A DNA stretch of 64,000 bases from the NCBI RefSeq assembly GCF_023242315.1, contig NZ_JALLIY010000003.1:186001-250000 (forward strand), written 5' to 3'. Made by a program: the position numbers and the translations under genes. This DNA comes from Pseudomonas sp. MWU13-2105 (GTDB lineage Bacteria; Pseudomonadota; Gammaproteobacteria; Pseudomonadales; Pseudomonadaceae). This document shows, piece by piece, positions 25,263-34,072 of this stretch (positions are counted from its first letter, which is position 1; every line of letters starts with the position of its first letter). The notes under the pieces are model-generated. The model had not been told where the DNA came from. It did no database searches and saw only the letters and a list, made by a program, of their open reading frames with translations.

Positions 25263-26603
25263 ATGCACAAGACCTTGCAACGCACTTTTATCAGCGGCCT
25301 GTTGGCACTCGGCAGCTTCGCCGGACTGCTACCGGTTACTGTCCAGGCCGCCGATAACCAACAGTTCATCCCGTTGGCGACCTACCGGGTCGGCGCCTAT
25401 GCCTCCAGCGGCATCCCCTGGTGGGCCGGGGAGATCGACTATTTTCGCTATATCAACGAGGTCGAAGGTGGCGTGAACGGCGTCAAACTGGTCTGGCAAG
25501 AGTGCGAGACCGAGTGGAAGACCGACCGCATCATCGAATGCTATGAACGCTACAAGGCCGGCCTGGACGGGGCCCCGACCGGGTTTTTCTTCACCCACAG
25601 CACCCCAGGCTCCTATGCCTTGATGGACCGGGCCGCCGTCGACCATATCCCGCTGATCGATGGCGCCGGCGGGCGCACCGAGTCCACCGATGGCAGCGTA
25701 TTCCCCTACGCCTTCCCGCTGTTGCTCAATTACTACGGCCAGGCGTCGGTAGGTATCAACTACATTGCCCAGCGCGAAGGCGGGCTGGACAAACTCAAGG
25801 GCAAGAAGATCGTCACCGTCTACCACGACTCTGCCTATGGCCGTGAAACCCAAGCGGCAATGCAGGTGCTGGCGCAAAAGTACGGTTTCGAGAATATCCA
25901 GATCCCCGTGGCCGATCCGGGTAGCGAGCAATCCACGCAGTGGCGCCAGGTCCGGCAGATCAATCCGGACTGGGTATTCTTGCGGACCTGGGGCGTGTCC
26001 ACTCCGGTGGGGATCAAGACCGCCGTGCGCTTCGGCATCCCGGTCGACCGGCTTATCGGTGACGTCTGGGCCGGCTCCGAGGCCGACGTGATTCCCGCAG
26101 GCCTGGCGGCCAAAGGCTACCAGGCCCTGGCGCCTTTTCCGGGTGGCGACAGCTTTGAAATACATCGGCGGCTCAAGCAATACATCCTGGATCCGGGCAA
26201 GAGCAACCTGAAGGACACCAGCTACTTCGGCAAGGTCTACTACAACATCGGCCTGATCAATGCCGCCATCGCCGTTGAAGCGCTGCGCAGCGGACAGGCC
26301 AGGTTCGGTCATCGTGCGCTCAACGGAGAGGAAACCCGCTGGGGCTTCGAGCACCTGGACATCGATGCCGCACGGCTGAAAGCCATGGGCTTCGAGGGGC
26401 TGCTGGCGCCATTGCGGCTTTCCTGTGCCGACCACGAAGGCGGTGGTTCCGCCCGCGTGCAGCAGTGGGACGGGCAGAAGTGGGTGCTGGTGACCGACTG
26501 GCTACAGGCCGACCGGGCAACCTTGCGTCCGTTGATCGAAGCCAAGTCCGCCGCCTACGCCAAGGAAAAGGCCATCACCGCGCGTAACTGCGCCACCGAG
26601 TAA
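25263..26603 (+). CDS. Orphan ABC substrate-binding protein (branched-chain amino acid / amide type)
   Basis: 446 residues with a signal peptide (cleavage near VQAADN, about residue 30) and a type I periplasmic-binding fold. Family-typical stretches include NEVEGGVNGVKLVWQECETEW and KIVTVYHDSAYGRET. Four or more cysteines occur. No permease or ATPase gene is adjacent, so it either shares a distant transporter or acts as a sensor-type binding protein. Ligand unknown. It is not clearly part of the secretion cluster, from which a 239-bp AT-rich gap separates it. Confidence 0.85.
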   Translation: MHKTLQRTFISGLLALGSFAGLLPVTVQAADNQQFIPLATYRVGAYASSGIPWWAGEIDYFRYINEVEGGVNGVKLVWQECETEWKTDRIIECYERYKAGLDGAPTGFFFTHSTPGSYALMDRAAVDHIPLIDGAGGRTESTDGSVFPYAFPLLLNYYGQASVGINYIAQREGGLDKLKGKKIVTVYHDSAYGRETQAAMQVLAQKYGFENIQIPVADPGSEQSTQWRQVRQINPDWVFLRTWGVSTPVGIKTAVRFGIPVDRLIGDVWAGSEADVIPAGLAAKGYQALAPFPGGDSFEIHRRLKQYILDPGKSNLKDTSYFGKVYYNIGLINAAIAVEALRSGQARFGHRALNGEETRWGFEHLDIDAARLKAMGFEGLLAPLRLSCADHEGGGSARVQQWDGQKWVLVTDWLQADRATLRPLIEAKSAAYAKEKAITARNCATE

Positions 26604-26749
26604 AGCGCGGGGGCTGGCGTCCAGGCCAAAACCCATCCGGATAGCCCCCCGCGGATAGGTATTTTCCGAACCTGCTGGGGGGCTCTGCAAAGGGATACTA
26701 TCGAGCACACCAGCAGAGTGAATTCCTTGGAAAATCCGGAGACTGTCAC

Positions 26750-27409
26750 ATGGATACGGATGAAAAGCTGCGCCAGCAGGTGCTTGACGAACTGAAATGG
26801 GATTTGGCATTGAAGGCCGAGCAAATCCTGGTGCAGGTGTCCGATGGGATCGTGACGATTTCCGGCAATGTCGCCAGCCACGCCGAAAGATGGCACGCCG
26901 AACAGGCGGTCACCCATGTCTCAGGGGTGGTGGATCTGATCAACAATATCGAGGTTGTACTGCCGTCGCAGCATGTGCGCACGGACAGTGATCTCGTCGC
27001 GGCGGCCGTCTCGGCCTTGCAATGGAACACCTCACTGGCCGGCCAGCAGGTCAAGGTCAGTGTGGCGGATGGCTGGCTGGTGCTCGGCGGCGAGGTGGAT
27101 TCGGAGCATCAGCGCCAGACGGCAGGCTATGCGGTGCGCTATCTGCAGGGGATCAAGGGGATCAGCAACGATATAGTGGTCAAGCCTCATGCCTCTTCAG
27201 ACACGATCAAGACCGATATTGAGGCCGCCTTCAGGCGCAAGGCAATTATCGATGCCCATGGCATCGAGGTCCGTGTGCAGGACGGCGCGGTCACGCTTTC
27301 CGGTGCGGTGGGATCGCTCCTCGAACGCGATATGGCCCGCTCGACTGCGGCGGGTACTGCGGGAGTGCTGAAGGTCGTCGATAACCTGGTGGTCTCGGCG
27401 ACCAGCTAG
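26750..27409 (+). CDS. Protein with three BON domains
   Basis: 219 residues made of three BON repeats (about 5-70, 77-145, 150-217), each with the GxVTLSG core (GIVTISGNV, GWLVLGGEV, GAVTLSGAV). No signal peptide or lipobox is seen, so unlike OsmY it is probably cytoplasmic. BON proteins bind membranes or small ligands and often appear in stress or low-oxygen gene sets. It is convergent with the FixJ-like regulator. Confidence 0.87.
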   Translation: MDTDEKLRQQVLDELKWDLALKAEQILVQVSDGIVTISGNVASHAERWHAEQAVTHVSGVVDLINNIEVVLPSQHVRTDSDLVAAAVSALQWNTSLAGQQVKVSVADGWLVLGGEVDSEHQRQTAGYAVRYLQGIKGISNDIVVKPHASSDTIKTDIEAAFRRKAIIDAHGIEVRVQDGAVTLSGAVGSLLERDMARSTAAGTAGVLKVVDNLVVSATS

Positions 27410-27453
27410 AGTCCAGGCATGGAGAACGGCGGAGGTGCTGTTTTTACAGTGGC

Positions 27454-27474
27454 GGCGGGCACTTGATGCCCGCC
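27454..27474. terminator. Hairpin between convergent BON and regulator genes
   Basis: GGCGGGCA-cttga-TGCCCGCC is a perfect 8-bp stem with a 5-base loop, placed between two convergent genes. A T-run is missing on both sides, so termination efficiency is uncertain. Confidence 0.5.
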
Positions 27475-27487
27475 GGGCCAGCGGCGC

Positions 27488-28177
27488 TCAAAGTATTTGC
27501 TCACCCGCGGCCAAGGCGATGCGGGCCAGTTCGGGAATGGACTTTGCCTCGGTCCTGTCCATGATCGAGGCCCGGTGCTTTTCAACGGTCCGTTGACTGA
27601 TCCCCAGGTCGACAGCAATATTTTTGCTGGGCTGGCCGGCCAGTACCAGTGCCATGATCTGACGCTGGCGTGTCGTAAGGGTGGCAATATGTTCCAGGGC
27701 GGACTTGCGGCGGGCCTTGGCGCCCGCGGTTTTCCTGTGAATGACCAAGGCCGTGTCCAGGCTGGTCAGGATATCCTGGCAACGCAGCGGCTTTTCCAGG
27801 AAGTCGCAGACGCCAGTTTTCATGGCCTCGACGACCGTGGCAACACGGCTGTTGGTGCTGGTCATGATAATCGGTAGTTCGTCACCCTCGGCCCTTAGCC
27901 GGCTCAGTACCTCAAGTCCGCTTATTCCCGACAGGTGTGCATCCACAATCAGGCAGGCCTCCTGCTCCCCGGCGTAAGCCTCGAGAAACCGTTCACAGTT
28001 GCAATAGTCCTGGACGGCATAGCCATGGGCCTCTAGCTCCGTGCGCAAGCTGTGGCGCAAAACAAGGTCAGTGTCCACCAGGTACACGACTGGACGACAG
28101 CGCCAACGTTCTGCGCTGGAAGGGTATGGGAGCAATGATTGTTCCTGGGTCGATCGGCTTACTCGCATGATTGACAT
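27488..28177 (-). CDS. FixJ/NarL-family response regulator
   Basis: 229 residues: a receiver domain (about 30-145) with phospho-Asp in CLIVDAHLSGISG, the switch Thr/Ser in IIMTST and Lys in DFLEKPLR. A LuxR-type helix-turn-helix follows (about 165-225; LTTRQRQIMALVLAGQPSKNIAVDLGISQRTVEKH). There is an unusual 30-residue N-terminal extension. No histidine kinase is nearby. It is divergent from the aldehyde dehydrogenase and may control the redox genes at 28.5-34 kb. Start uncertain: the next Met, three codons later, is possible. Confidence 0.87.
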   Translation of the reverse strand: MSIMRVSRSTQEQSLLPYPSSAERWRCRPVVYLVDTDLVLRHSLRTELEAHGYAVQDYCNCERFLEAYAGEQEACLIVDAHLSGISGLEVLSRLRAEGDELPIIMTSTNSRVATVVEAMKTGVCDFLEKPLRCQDILTSLDTALVIHRKTAGAKARRKSALEHIATLTTRQRQIMALVLAGQPSKNIAVDLGISQRTVEKHRASIMDRTEAKSIPELARIALAAGEQIL

Positions 28178-28471
28178 TCCCGACAGGAGGTGTTTTTGAG
28201 GGACCGATTTTTCGATGCTACGCCGCCCGGGATGCGATTTATTTGACCTATGTAAAGAACTACCGATCTAGATCGTCGTTGAACACCCCCCGGCGTCCAG
28301 CGGTTTTACTCCAGGAACCACGCTGCTGCTGAGTGAATGGGATATGGGTAGATTCCGAGGCTGGTCACCTACCGCCAAGACGGTCCATCGTGTCGGCGTG
28401 CTCGATCTGCGTGGCAGATGGTTCCGATCCGTTATGCGTTGGATGACTCAACCTCATTGAAGGCAACCGCT
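28178..28471. promoter_or_regulatory. Divergent region between FixJ-like regulator and aldehyde dehydrogenase
   Basis: No gene is seen in 294 bp. TTGAC-ctat-GTAAA at 28243-28256 partly resembles an Anr/FNR site (TTGAT-N4-ATCAA), matching 4/5 in the left half and 3/5 in the right; TTGACC could equally be a -35 element. I treat both readings as weak. Confidence 0.3.
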
Positions 28472-29854
28472 ATGGCCTATACGACGATCAACCCTTACAA
28501 CGGCAAGTTGCTCGCGCAATTCGAGACGCTTACCGATCAGCAGTTGGAGCAAAAGCTGGCCACTGCGGCGCAGTGTTACCTGAGTTGGAAAAATACCCCC
28601 TATGCCGAGCGCGCGGCGATCATTGCCAAGGCCGGCGAACTGATGCATGCGCGCTTCGACGAGCTGGCCCGCAAGGTCACCCTGGAGATGGGCAAACGCA
28701 TCAATGAGGCCCGCGGCGAAGTGAAATTCAGCGCCGATATCCTGGCCTACTACGCAAAAAACGCCGAGCGCTTCCTGGCCCCGGAAGCCCTTCATCCGGT
28801 CGAGGGTGAAGCGCATATGGAGAGCAGTCCCATCGGCGTGGTTTTCGGCGTCGAACCGTGGAATTTTCCCTTCTATCAGCTGGCTCGCGTTGCCGGTCCG
28901 CATTTGATGGCGGGCAATGTGCTGGTGATCAAGCACGCCGGTTGCGTACCGCAATGCGCGATTGCCTTTGAACAACTGCTCCTCGATGCGGGGGCTCCCG
29001 CGGGGTTGTATACCAACCTGCTGATCTCCCATGAGCAGTCCAAACAGGTGGTCGACGACGAACGTATCCGTGGCGTCGCCCTGACCGGCAGTGTCGCTGC
29101 CGGACGCAGCCTGGCGGCCTGGGCCGGGCAGAACCTGAAGCCGTCGTCCATGGAACTGGGCGGCAGCGACGCGTTCATTGTGCTCGAAGATGCCGATCTG
29201 GACCTGGCGATCAAATGGGCGATATGGGGGCGGATGTATAACTGCGGGCAGACCTGTTGTGCGGCCAAACGCTTCATCGTCGTGGATAAACTGGCCGATG
29301 CGTTCCTCGAGGGATTCCAGGCGGTGCTCGCAGCGATGCTCCCCGGCGATCCCATGGATGAAAAGACTGCCCTGGGCCCGTTGTCCTCGGAAGCCGCGTT
29401 GTTGCAACTGCTTGAGCAAGTGCAGACGGCGATTGCCCACGGCGCCAAGGTTTTGCTCGGCGGCGGCCGGATCGATCGGCCCGGCGCTTTTATGGCGCCG
29501 ACCATCCTCACCGATATCGCCCCCGACAACCCGGCGTTCCGCGACGAGTTCTTCGGCCCCGTGGCGCTATTTTTCCGGGTGCCTGACGAAGAGGCGGCTA
29601 TTGCCCTGGCCAACGACTCCGACTTCGGCCTGGGGGGCTCGGTGTTCACGCGTGACCTGGCCCGGGGGCAGCGTGTTGCCAGCCGCATCGAGACCGGCAT
29701 GATGTTTATCAATAGCATCAGTTGGAGCGATGCCGAACTGCCGTTTGGTGGCATCAAGAACTCGGGCTACGGTCGTGAGCTCGGCAATATGGGCATCCAG
29801 CAATTCGTCAATAAGAAGCTCGTGCGCTACGTCTCGGCCCAGGCCCCCGTCTGA
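28472..29854 (+). CDS. NAD(P)-dependent aldehyde dehydrogenase, succinate-semialdehyde type
   Basis: 460 residues. The catalytic Cys lies in YNCGQTCCAAKR, the general-base Glu in SMELGGSDAF, and the cofactor region is VALTGSVAAGRSL. PWNFPFYQ and LPFGGIKNSGYGRELG are typical of the Sad/GabD-like group. The ATG at 28472 begins the MAYTTINPYNG start seen in such enzymes. It oxidises an aldehyde to an acid; succinate semialdehyde is a reasonable but unproven substrate. It lies upstream of the transhydrogenase and alcohol dehydrogenase genes. Confidence 0.88.
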   Translation: MAYTTINPYNGKLLAQFETLTDQQLEQKLATAAQCYLSWKNTPYAERAAIIAKAGELMHARFDELARKVTLEMGKRINEARGEVKFSADILAYYAKNAERFLAPEALHPVEGEAHMESSPIGVVFGVEPWNFPFYQLARVAGPHLMAGNVLVIKHAGCVPQCAIAFEQLLLDAGAPAGLYTNLLISHEQSKQVVDDERIRGVALTGSVAAGRSLAAWAGQNLKPSSMELGGSDAFIVLEDADLDLAIKWAIWGRMYNCGQTCCAAKRFIVVDKLADAFLEGFQAVLAAMLPGDPMDEKTALGPLSSEAALLQLLEQVQTAIAHGAKVLLGGGRIDRPGAFMAPTILTDIAPDNPAFRDEFFGPVALFFRVPDEEAAIALANDSDFGLGGSVFTRDLARGQRVASRIETGMMFINSISWSDAELPFGGIKNSGYGRELGNMGIQQFVNKKLVRYVSAQAPV

Positions 29855-29917
29855 AGTCCTGGCCCGGAGACATTACCGGCGCCCGGCACAGGTCGGGCGC
29901 CTTCAATGGAGCGCGTG

Positions 29918-31069
29918 ATGTACGTCAATCTGGCTGTGCTGAAAGAAACCCATCCGCACGAGCGACGTGTGGCTCTGGTGCCGGGCCTTTGTGAAAAATT
30001 GCGCGCACTCGGCGCCAGGCTGCATATGCAGGCAGGGGCTGGCGAGGCGAGTTTTCTCCCGGACTCGGCCTATCCGGACGTTGTGTTCCTGGGCAGCGCC
30101 GGGCAACTGGTACATGAGGCCGATGTGGTCCTGGCGGTGCAGGCGCCCTCCCTGGAAGTCATCGGCAAGCTGAAACCCGGTGCGGTGCTCCTGTGTTTCG
30201 TCTATGCACAAAAGAATCCGGCCCTGGTGCAACGTTTGCTGGAGCGACAAGTCACCTGCTTTGCCATGGAGCGCTTGCCGCGCATCACCCGGGCCCAGTC
30301 GATGGACGCGCTTTCAAGTCAGTCGGCGTTGTCCGGGTATTACGCGGTGCAACTTGGCTCGGTGCACATGTCGCGGATATTGCCCAAGGTCACCACGGCG
30401 GCCGGTATCGTCGGGCCGGCACATGTGCTGGTACTTGGCTTGGGCGTCGCCGGACTGGAGGCCATTGCTACCGCGCATCGGCTGGGCGCTGTGGTGGAAG
30501 GCTACGACGTCCGCCCGGAAACCGCGGAGCAGGCGCGATCCCTTGGGGCCAGTTTCGTCGATGTCGGCATCGATGCGCGCGGCAAGGGCGGGTATGCGCG
30601 GGAGTTGAGTGACGCGGAAAAAGCCCAGGTCGCGCAAGTCTTGACCGAACATATCCAGCAGGCTGACCTCGTTATTACCACGGCGGCGGTGCCGGGACGA
30701 CCCTCTCCACGCCTGGTCAGCGCCGCGCAGTTGGCCGGGATGAAACCCGGTGCGGTGATTGTCGATCTTGGCGCCGAAGGCGGAGGCAATTGCGAAGGCT
30801 GCGTGCCCGGGCAGACCGTCATGGTCGGCGGGGTGACCTTGATGGCGCCGCTGAACTTGCCCTCGTCCTTGAGTCAGGACGCCAGCCTGCTGTACGCGAA
30901 AAATCAGTTCAACCTGCTGGCGCTGATGCTGAAGAACAATGTCATCAGCATCGATTGGGACGATGAGATCCTGGCGCAGACAGTGCTGACCCATGCCGGC
31001 CAGCTCATGCATCCAACGAGCCCCGCCGATGTCGAGCCGGACCACGTCGCCAGGGAGCAGCGTTCATGA
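29918..31069 (+). CDS. pntAA: NAD(P) transhydrogenase subunit alpha part 1
   Basis: 383 residues, the NAD(H)-binding domain I: KETHPHERRVALVPG at the start, then the Rossmann region VLVLGLGVAGLEAIATAHRLGA and VIVDLGAEGGGNCEG. The ATG at 29918 is preferred over 29906 because GGAG lies 6 bases before it. With PntAB and PntB it forms the proton-translocating transhydrogenase that exchanges hydride between NADH and NADP+. Split alpha subunits are normal in Pseudomonas; this may be an accessory copy. Confidence 0.9.
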   Translation: MYVNLAVLKETHPHERRVALVPGLCEKLRALGARLHMQAGAGEASFLPDSAYPDVVFLGSAGQLVHEADVVLAVQAPSLEVIGKLKPGAVLLCFVYAQKNPALVQRLLERQVTCFAMERLPRITRAQSMDALSSQSALSGYYAVQLGSVHMSRILPKVTTAAGIVGPAHVLVLGLGVAGLEAIATAHRLGAVVEGYDVRPETAEQARSLGASFVDVGIDARGKGGYARELSDAEKAQVAQVLTEHIQQADLVITTAAVPGRPSPRLVSAAQLAGMKPGAVIVDLGAEGGGNCEGCVPGQTVMVGGVTLMAPLNLPSSLSQDASLLYAKNQFNLLALMLKNNVISIDWDDEILAQTVLTHAGQLMHPTSPADVEPDHVAREQRS

Positions 31070-31407
31070 ACAGTGTCGGCTTCGTCGGTCTTTATATCTT
31101 CATGCTGGCCGCTTTCGCCGGCTGGGTCATTATCGGCCGGGTCCCGGCTATTTTGCATACCCCGTTGATGTCGGGCTCGAACTTTGTCCATGGCATTGTT
31201 GTGGTCGGTGGCCTGATCGGATTACTCGATGCGGTGACGGTCGCCGAACAAGCGGCGGGCTTTGTCGCGGTCTTGCTGGGGGCGGGGAACGCGGCAGGCG
31301 GCTACGCCGTAACCGGCCGGATGCTCGCGATGTTCCAGACCAGCGCGCCTGAGCCCAAGCGGCGCAAGGCCCATCACTCCGCGACCAGAAAACCTGAAAA
31401 GGTCTGA
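31066..31407 (+). CDS. pntAB: NAD(P) transhydrogenase subunit alpha part 2
   Basis: 113 residues with three to four membrane helices (VGLYIFMLAAFAGWVIIG; SNFVHGIVVVGGLIGLL) and a basic C-terminal tail. It is the small membrane part of domain II. It overlaps pntAA by 4 bases and precedes pntB by 9 bp. The lysine/arginine-rich tail (about 90-113) is longer than I would expect. Confidence 0.9.
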   Translation: MNSVGFVGLYIFMLAAFAGWVIIGRVPAILHTPLMSGSNFVHGIVVVGGLIGLLDAVTVAEQAAGFVAVLLGAGNAAGGYAVTGRMLAMFQTSAPEPKRRKAHHSATRKPEKV

Positions 31408-31416
31408 GGCTTGAGC

Positions 31417-32853
31417 ATGCTGATTATGACTTCGCAATGGCTGATCGGGCTGGTGTATCTCGGCGCGGCCTTTTTATTGATCTTCGGGTTGTGGCGGATG
31501 TCCTCGCCGGTCACGGCCGCAGGCGGTATTCATGTGGCCGGCTGGGGCATGCTGGCCGCGGTGATCGTGAGTTTTCTCTACGTATTTTCCGTGAGTGAAG
31601 CGGCTCGACCGCAACTGCCGGTCAACGTCAGCCTGGCGCTCCTTGCCCTGTTGCTGGGCGGCGGGGCGGCTTGGTGGAGTGGGCGGAAGGCGGCCATGAC
31701 CGCCATGCCGCAGATGGTGGCGATCTACAACGGCATGGGCGGCGGGGCGGCGGCCGCCATTGCCGCCATGGAGTTGTTCGGGCATCGGGTTTTCGATCTC
31801 TCGTCGTTGGCGGGCACCTTGTTCGGCGCCCTGATCGGCGCGATTTCCCTGTCCGGCTCGTTGATTGCCTGGGCCAAGCTGGACGGGCGCCTGAACAAGC
31901 CGTTACGCATGAAAGGGCTACAACTGATCAACGCCCTGTTGATGCTGTTGACCCTGGGGGTGGGCGCCTGGTTGATGCTGCTCATGCCAGACGTGGGCGG
32001 CGCGCCGGGCAATGCCCTCTGGTTGATCGGCGTGTTCTTCGGCTGTGCCTTGCTGTTCGGCGTGTTGATGACGCTGCCCATCGGCGGTGCCGATATGCCG
32101 GTGGTCATTTCCATCTACAACGCCTTCACCGGCCTGGCGGTCGGCCTCGAGGGCTTTGTGTTGCAGGTCCCGGCGATGATGATCGCCGGCATGCTGGTCG
32201 GTGCCGCCGGCGTGCTGCTCACACTGCTGATGGCCAAGGCGATGAATCGCTCGGTGGCCCATGTGCTCTTTGCCCGTTTTGGCGATCAGCCCACTCGCAA
32301 GGGGGCCGCCATCGCCGGCGAGCTCAAGCCGACGGCGGCGAGCGATGCCGGCGTTGCGATGCGTTACGCGAACAAGGTCATCATCGTTCCGGGCTATGGC
32401 CTGGCAGTCGCCCAGGGTCAACAAAAGCTTTATGAATTCGTGAAGTTGCTGCAGGCGCACGGCGTGCTGGTGAAGTTCGCCGTGCACCCGGTGGCGGGGC
32501 GCATGCCTGGACAAATGGACGTGTTACTGGCCGAGGCCGGGGTGCCCTACGATCTGATTTTCCAATTGGAAGACATCAACAGCGACTTTCCCGACACCGA
32601 TATGGTGTTGGTGATCGGTGCCAACGATGTGGTCAACCCCGCCGCGCGCAGCGACAAGTCGTCGCCGATCTATGGCATGCCGATTCTCGATGTCGATAAG
32701 GCCCATCAGGTTTATGTGGTCAAGCGCGGGGAGGGCAAGGGCTATGCCGGTATCCAGAATCAGCTGTTTTACGGAGAAAACTGCAACATGGTTTATGGCG
32801 ATGCGCAGGCTGTGCTGGTCAAGATGATCGAGGCGGTCAGGGGCTTGGCCTGA
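31417..32853 (+). CDS. pntB: NAD(P) transhydrogenase subunit beta
   Basis: 478 residues: an N-terminal membrane part of eight or nine helices (about 1-270) and an NADP(H)-binding domain III (about 300-478) with VIIVPGYGLAVAQ, KFAVHPVAGRMPGQMDVLLAEAG and LVIGANDVVNPAA. The ATG at 31417 has GAGG seven bases upstream; an in-frame TTG two codons earlier is less likely. It completes the transhydrogenase. Confidence 0.93.
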   Translation: MLIMTSQWLIGLVYLGAAFLLIFGLWRMSSPVTAAGGIHVAGWGMLAAVIVSFLYVFSVSEAARPQLPVNVSLALLALLLGGGAAWWSGRKAAMTAMPQMVAIYNGMGGGAAAAIAAMELFGHRVFDLSSLAGTLFGALIGAISLSGSLIAWAKLDGRLNKPLRMKGLQLINALLMLLTLGVGAWLMLLMPDVGGAPGNALWLIGVFFGCALLFGVLMTLPIGGADMPVVISIYNAFTGLAVGLEGFVLQVPAMMIAGMLVGAAGVLLTLLMAKAMNRSVAHVLFARFGDQPTRKGAAIAGELKPTAASDAGVAMRYANKVIIVPGYGLAVAQGQQKLYEFVKLLQAHGVLVKFAVHPVAGRMPGQMDVLLAEAGVPYDLIFQLEDINSDFPDTDMVLVIGANDVVNPAARSDKSSPIYGMPILDVDKAHQVYVVKRGEGKGYAGIQNQLFYGENCNMVYGDAQAVLVKMIEAVRGLA

Positions 32854-32932
32854 GTGATCGGTCGATATTCGTTTTCCTGTTTGCCTGGCAGCTGTCAGAC
32901 GAGCAACCACCACTCTGAAGAAGGGACGTCCG

Positions 32933-33967
32933 ATGGAAAGTAAAATGTTGGCGGCTGTTGTCGAAGCGTTTGGAAAACCATTGGTTATCCGACATCTGGA
33001 CGTCCCGACAGCCGGACCGGGGATGATCCTGGTCAAGGTCGAAGCCTGCGGTGTGTGTCACACCGATTTGCATGCGGCGCGAGGAGATTGGCCACTCAAG
33101 CCGGGACTGCCTTTTACTCCCGGACATGAAGGCATCGGTACGGTGGTGGCGTTGGGCAGTGGCGTCACCGCGGTACAAATGGGCGAACGCGTGGGGGTAC
33201 CGTGGCTTTATTCGGCCTGCGGTCATTGCGAGTACTGCCTCCAGGCTTGGGAAACCGTGTGCGCGCAAGCCGAGTTTGGTGGCTACACGCGCAACGGCGG
33301 ATTCGCCGAGTACATCCTGGCCGATCCGGAATATGTCGCGCATATACCGGCGTCGCTGGATCCCTGTGAGGCGGCACCGATCATTTGTGCCGGGGTGACG
33401 AGCTACAAGGGCATCAAGGAAGCCGATGTCCGTCCGGGACAGTGGATGGTTATTTCCGGCATTGGCGGATTGGGCCATCTGGCGGTCCAGTACGCCAAGG
33501 CCATGGGGCTACGGGTGTGTGCCGTGGACATCGACGAGCGCAAATTGGCCCATGCCACCGAACTGGGCGCTGACGCCGTGGTGAATGCCAAGGGCGACGA
33601 TGCGGTGGCCGCGGTGATTGCCGCCACCGACGGCGGCGCCCACGGGGTGCTGATCACCGCGCCGTCGCTCGGGGCGTTCAAACAGGGGGTGGCGATGACC
33701 CGCAAGTTGGGCACCTGCGTCCTGGTCGGCCTGCCGCCTGGCGACTTTCCCATGGATCTGTTCGGGGTGGTCGCCAATTGCATCACGGTACGCGGTTCGT
33801 TCGTGGGTAACCGCCAGGACATGGCCGAGGCCCTGGCATTTGCCGCCCAAGGCAAAGTCAAGGCGGATATCGAACGCTTGCCGTTGTCGGCCATCAACCA
33901 GGTATTCGAGCGACTGGAAAAGGGCGATGTGGCCGCCAGAGTGGTGATCGATTTCACTCTGGATTGA
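32933..33967 (+). CDS. Zinc-dependent alcohol dehydrogenase, AdhP type
   Basis: 344 residues. Catalytic zinc ligands lie in CGVCHTDLH and GHE, structural-zinc cysteines in SACGHCEYCLQAWETVC, and the NAD-binding loop is ISGIGGLGHLAVQYAKA. It matches bacterial ethanol-active AdhP/AdhA. It reduces acetaldehyde or oxidises primary alcohols with NAD. Co-located with an aldehyde dehydrogenase and the transhydrogenase, it forms a fermentation/redox-balance group. Confidence 0.92.
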   Translation: MESKMLAAVVEAFGKPLVIRHLDVPTAGPGMILVKVEACGVCHTDLHAARGDWPLKPGLPFTPGHEGIGTVVALGSGVTAVQMGERVGVPWLYSACGHCEYCLQAWETVCAQAEFGGYTRNGGFAEYILADPEYVAHIPASLDPCEAAPIICAGVTSYKGIKEADVRPGQWMVISGIGGLGHLAVQYAKAMGLRVCAVDIDERKLAHATELGADAVVNAKGDDAVAAVIAATDGGAHGVLITAPSLGAFKQGVAMTRKLGTCVLVGLPPGDFPMDLFGVVANCITVRGSFVGNRQDMAEALAFAAQGKVKADIERLPLSAINQVFERLEKGDVAARVVIDFTLD

Positions 33968-34072
33968 TCGGGCTGGCGTTGTTGCCGTCGAGCATCGCGA
34001 TCAACCAACTGGGGCAATGGCGGTGGCAGCAGTGTTGACCGGGGCGAAGAGGCCCTTGAAGTCACCGAGTCA

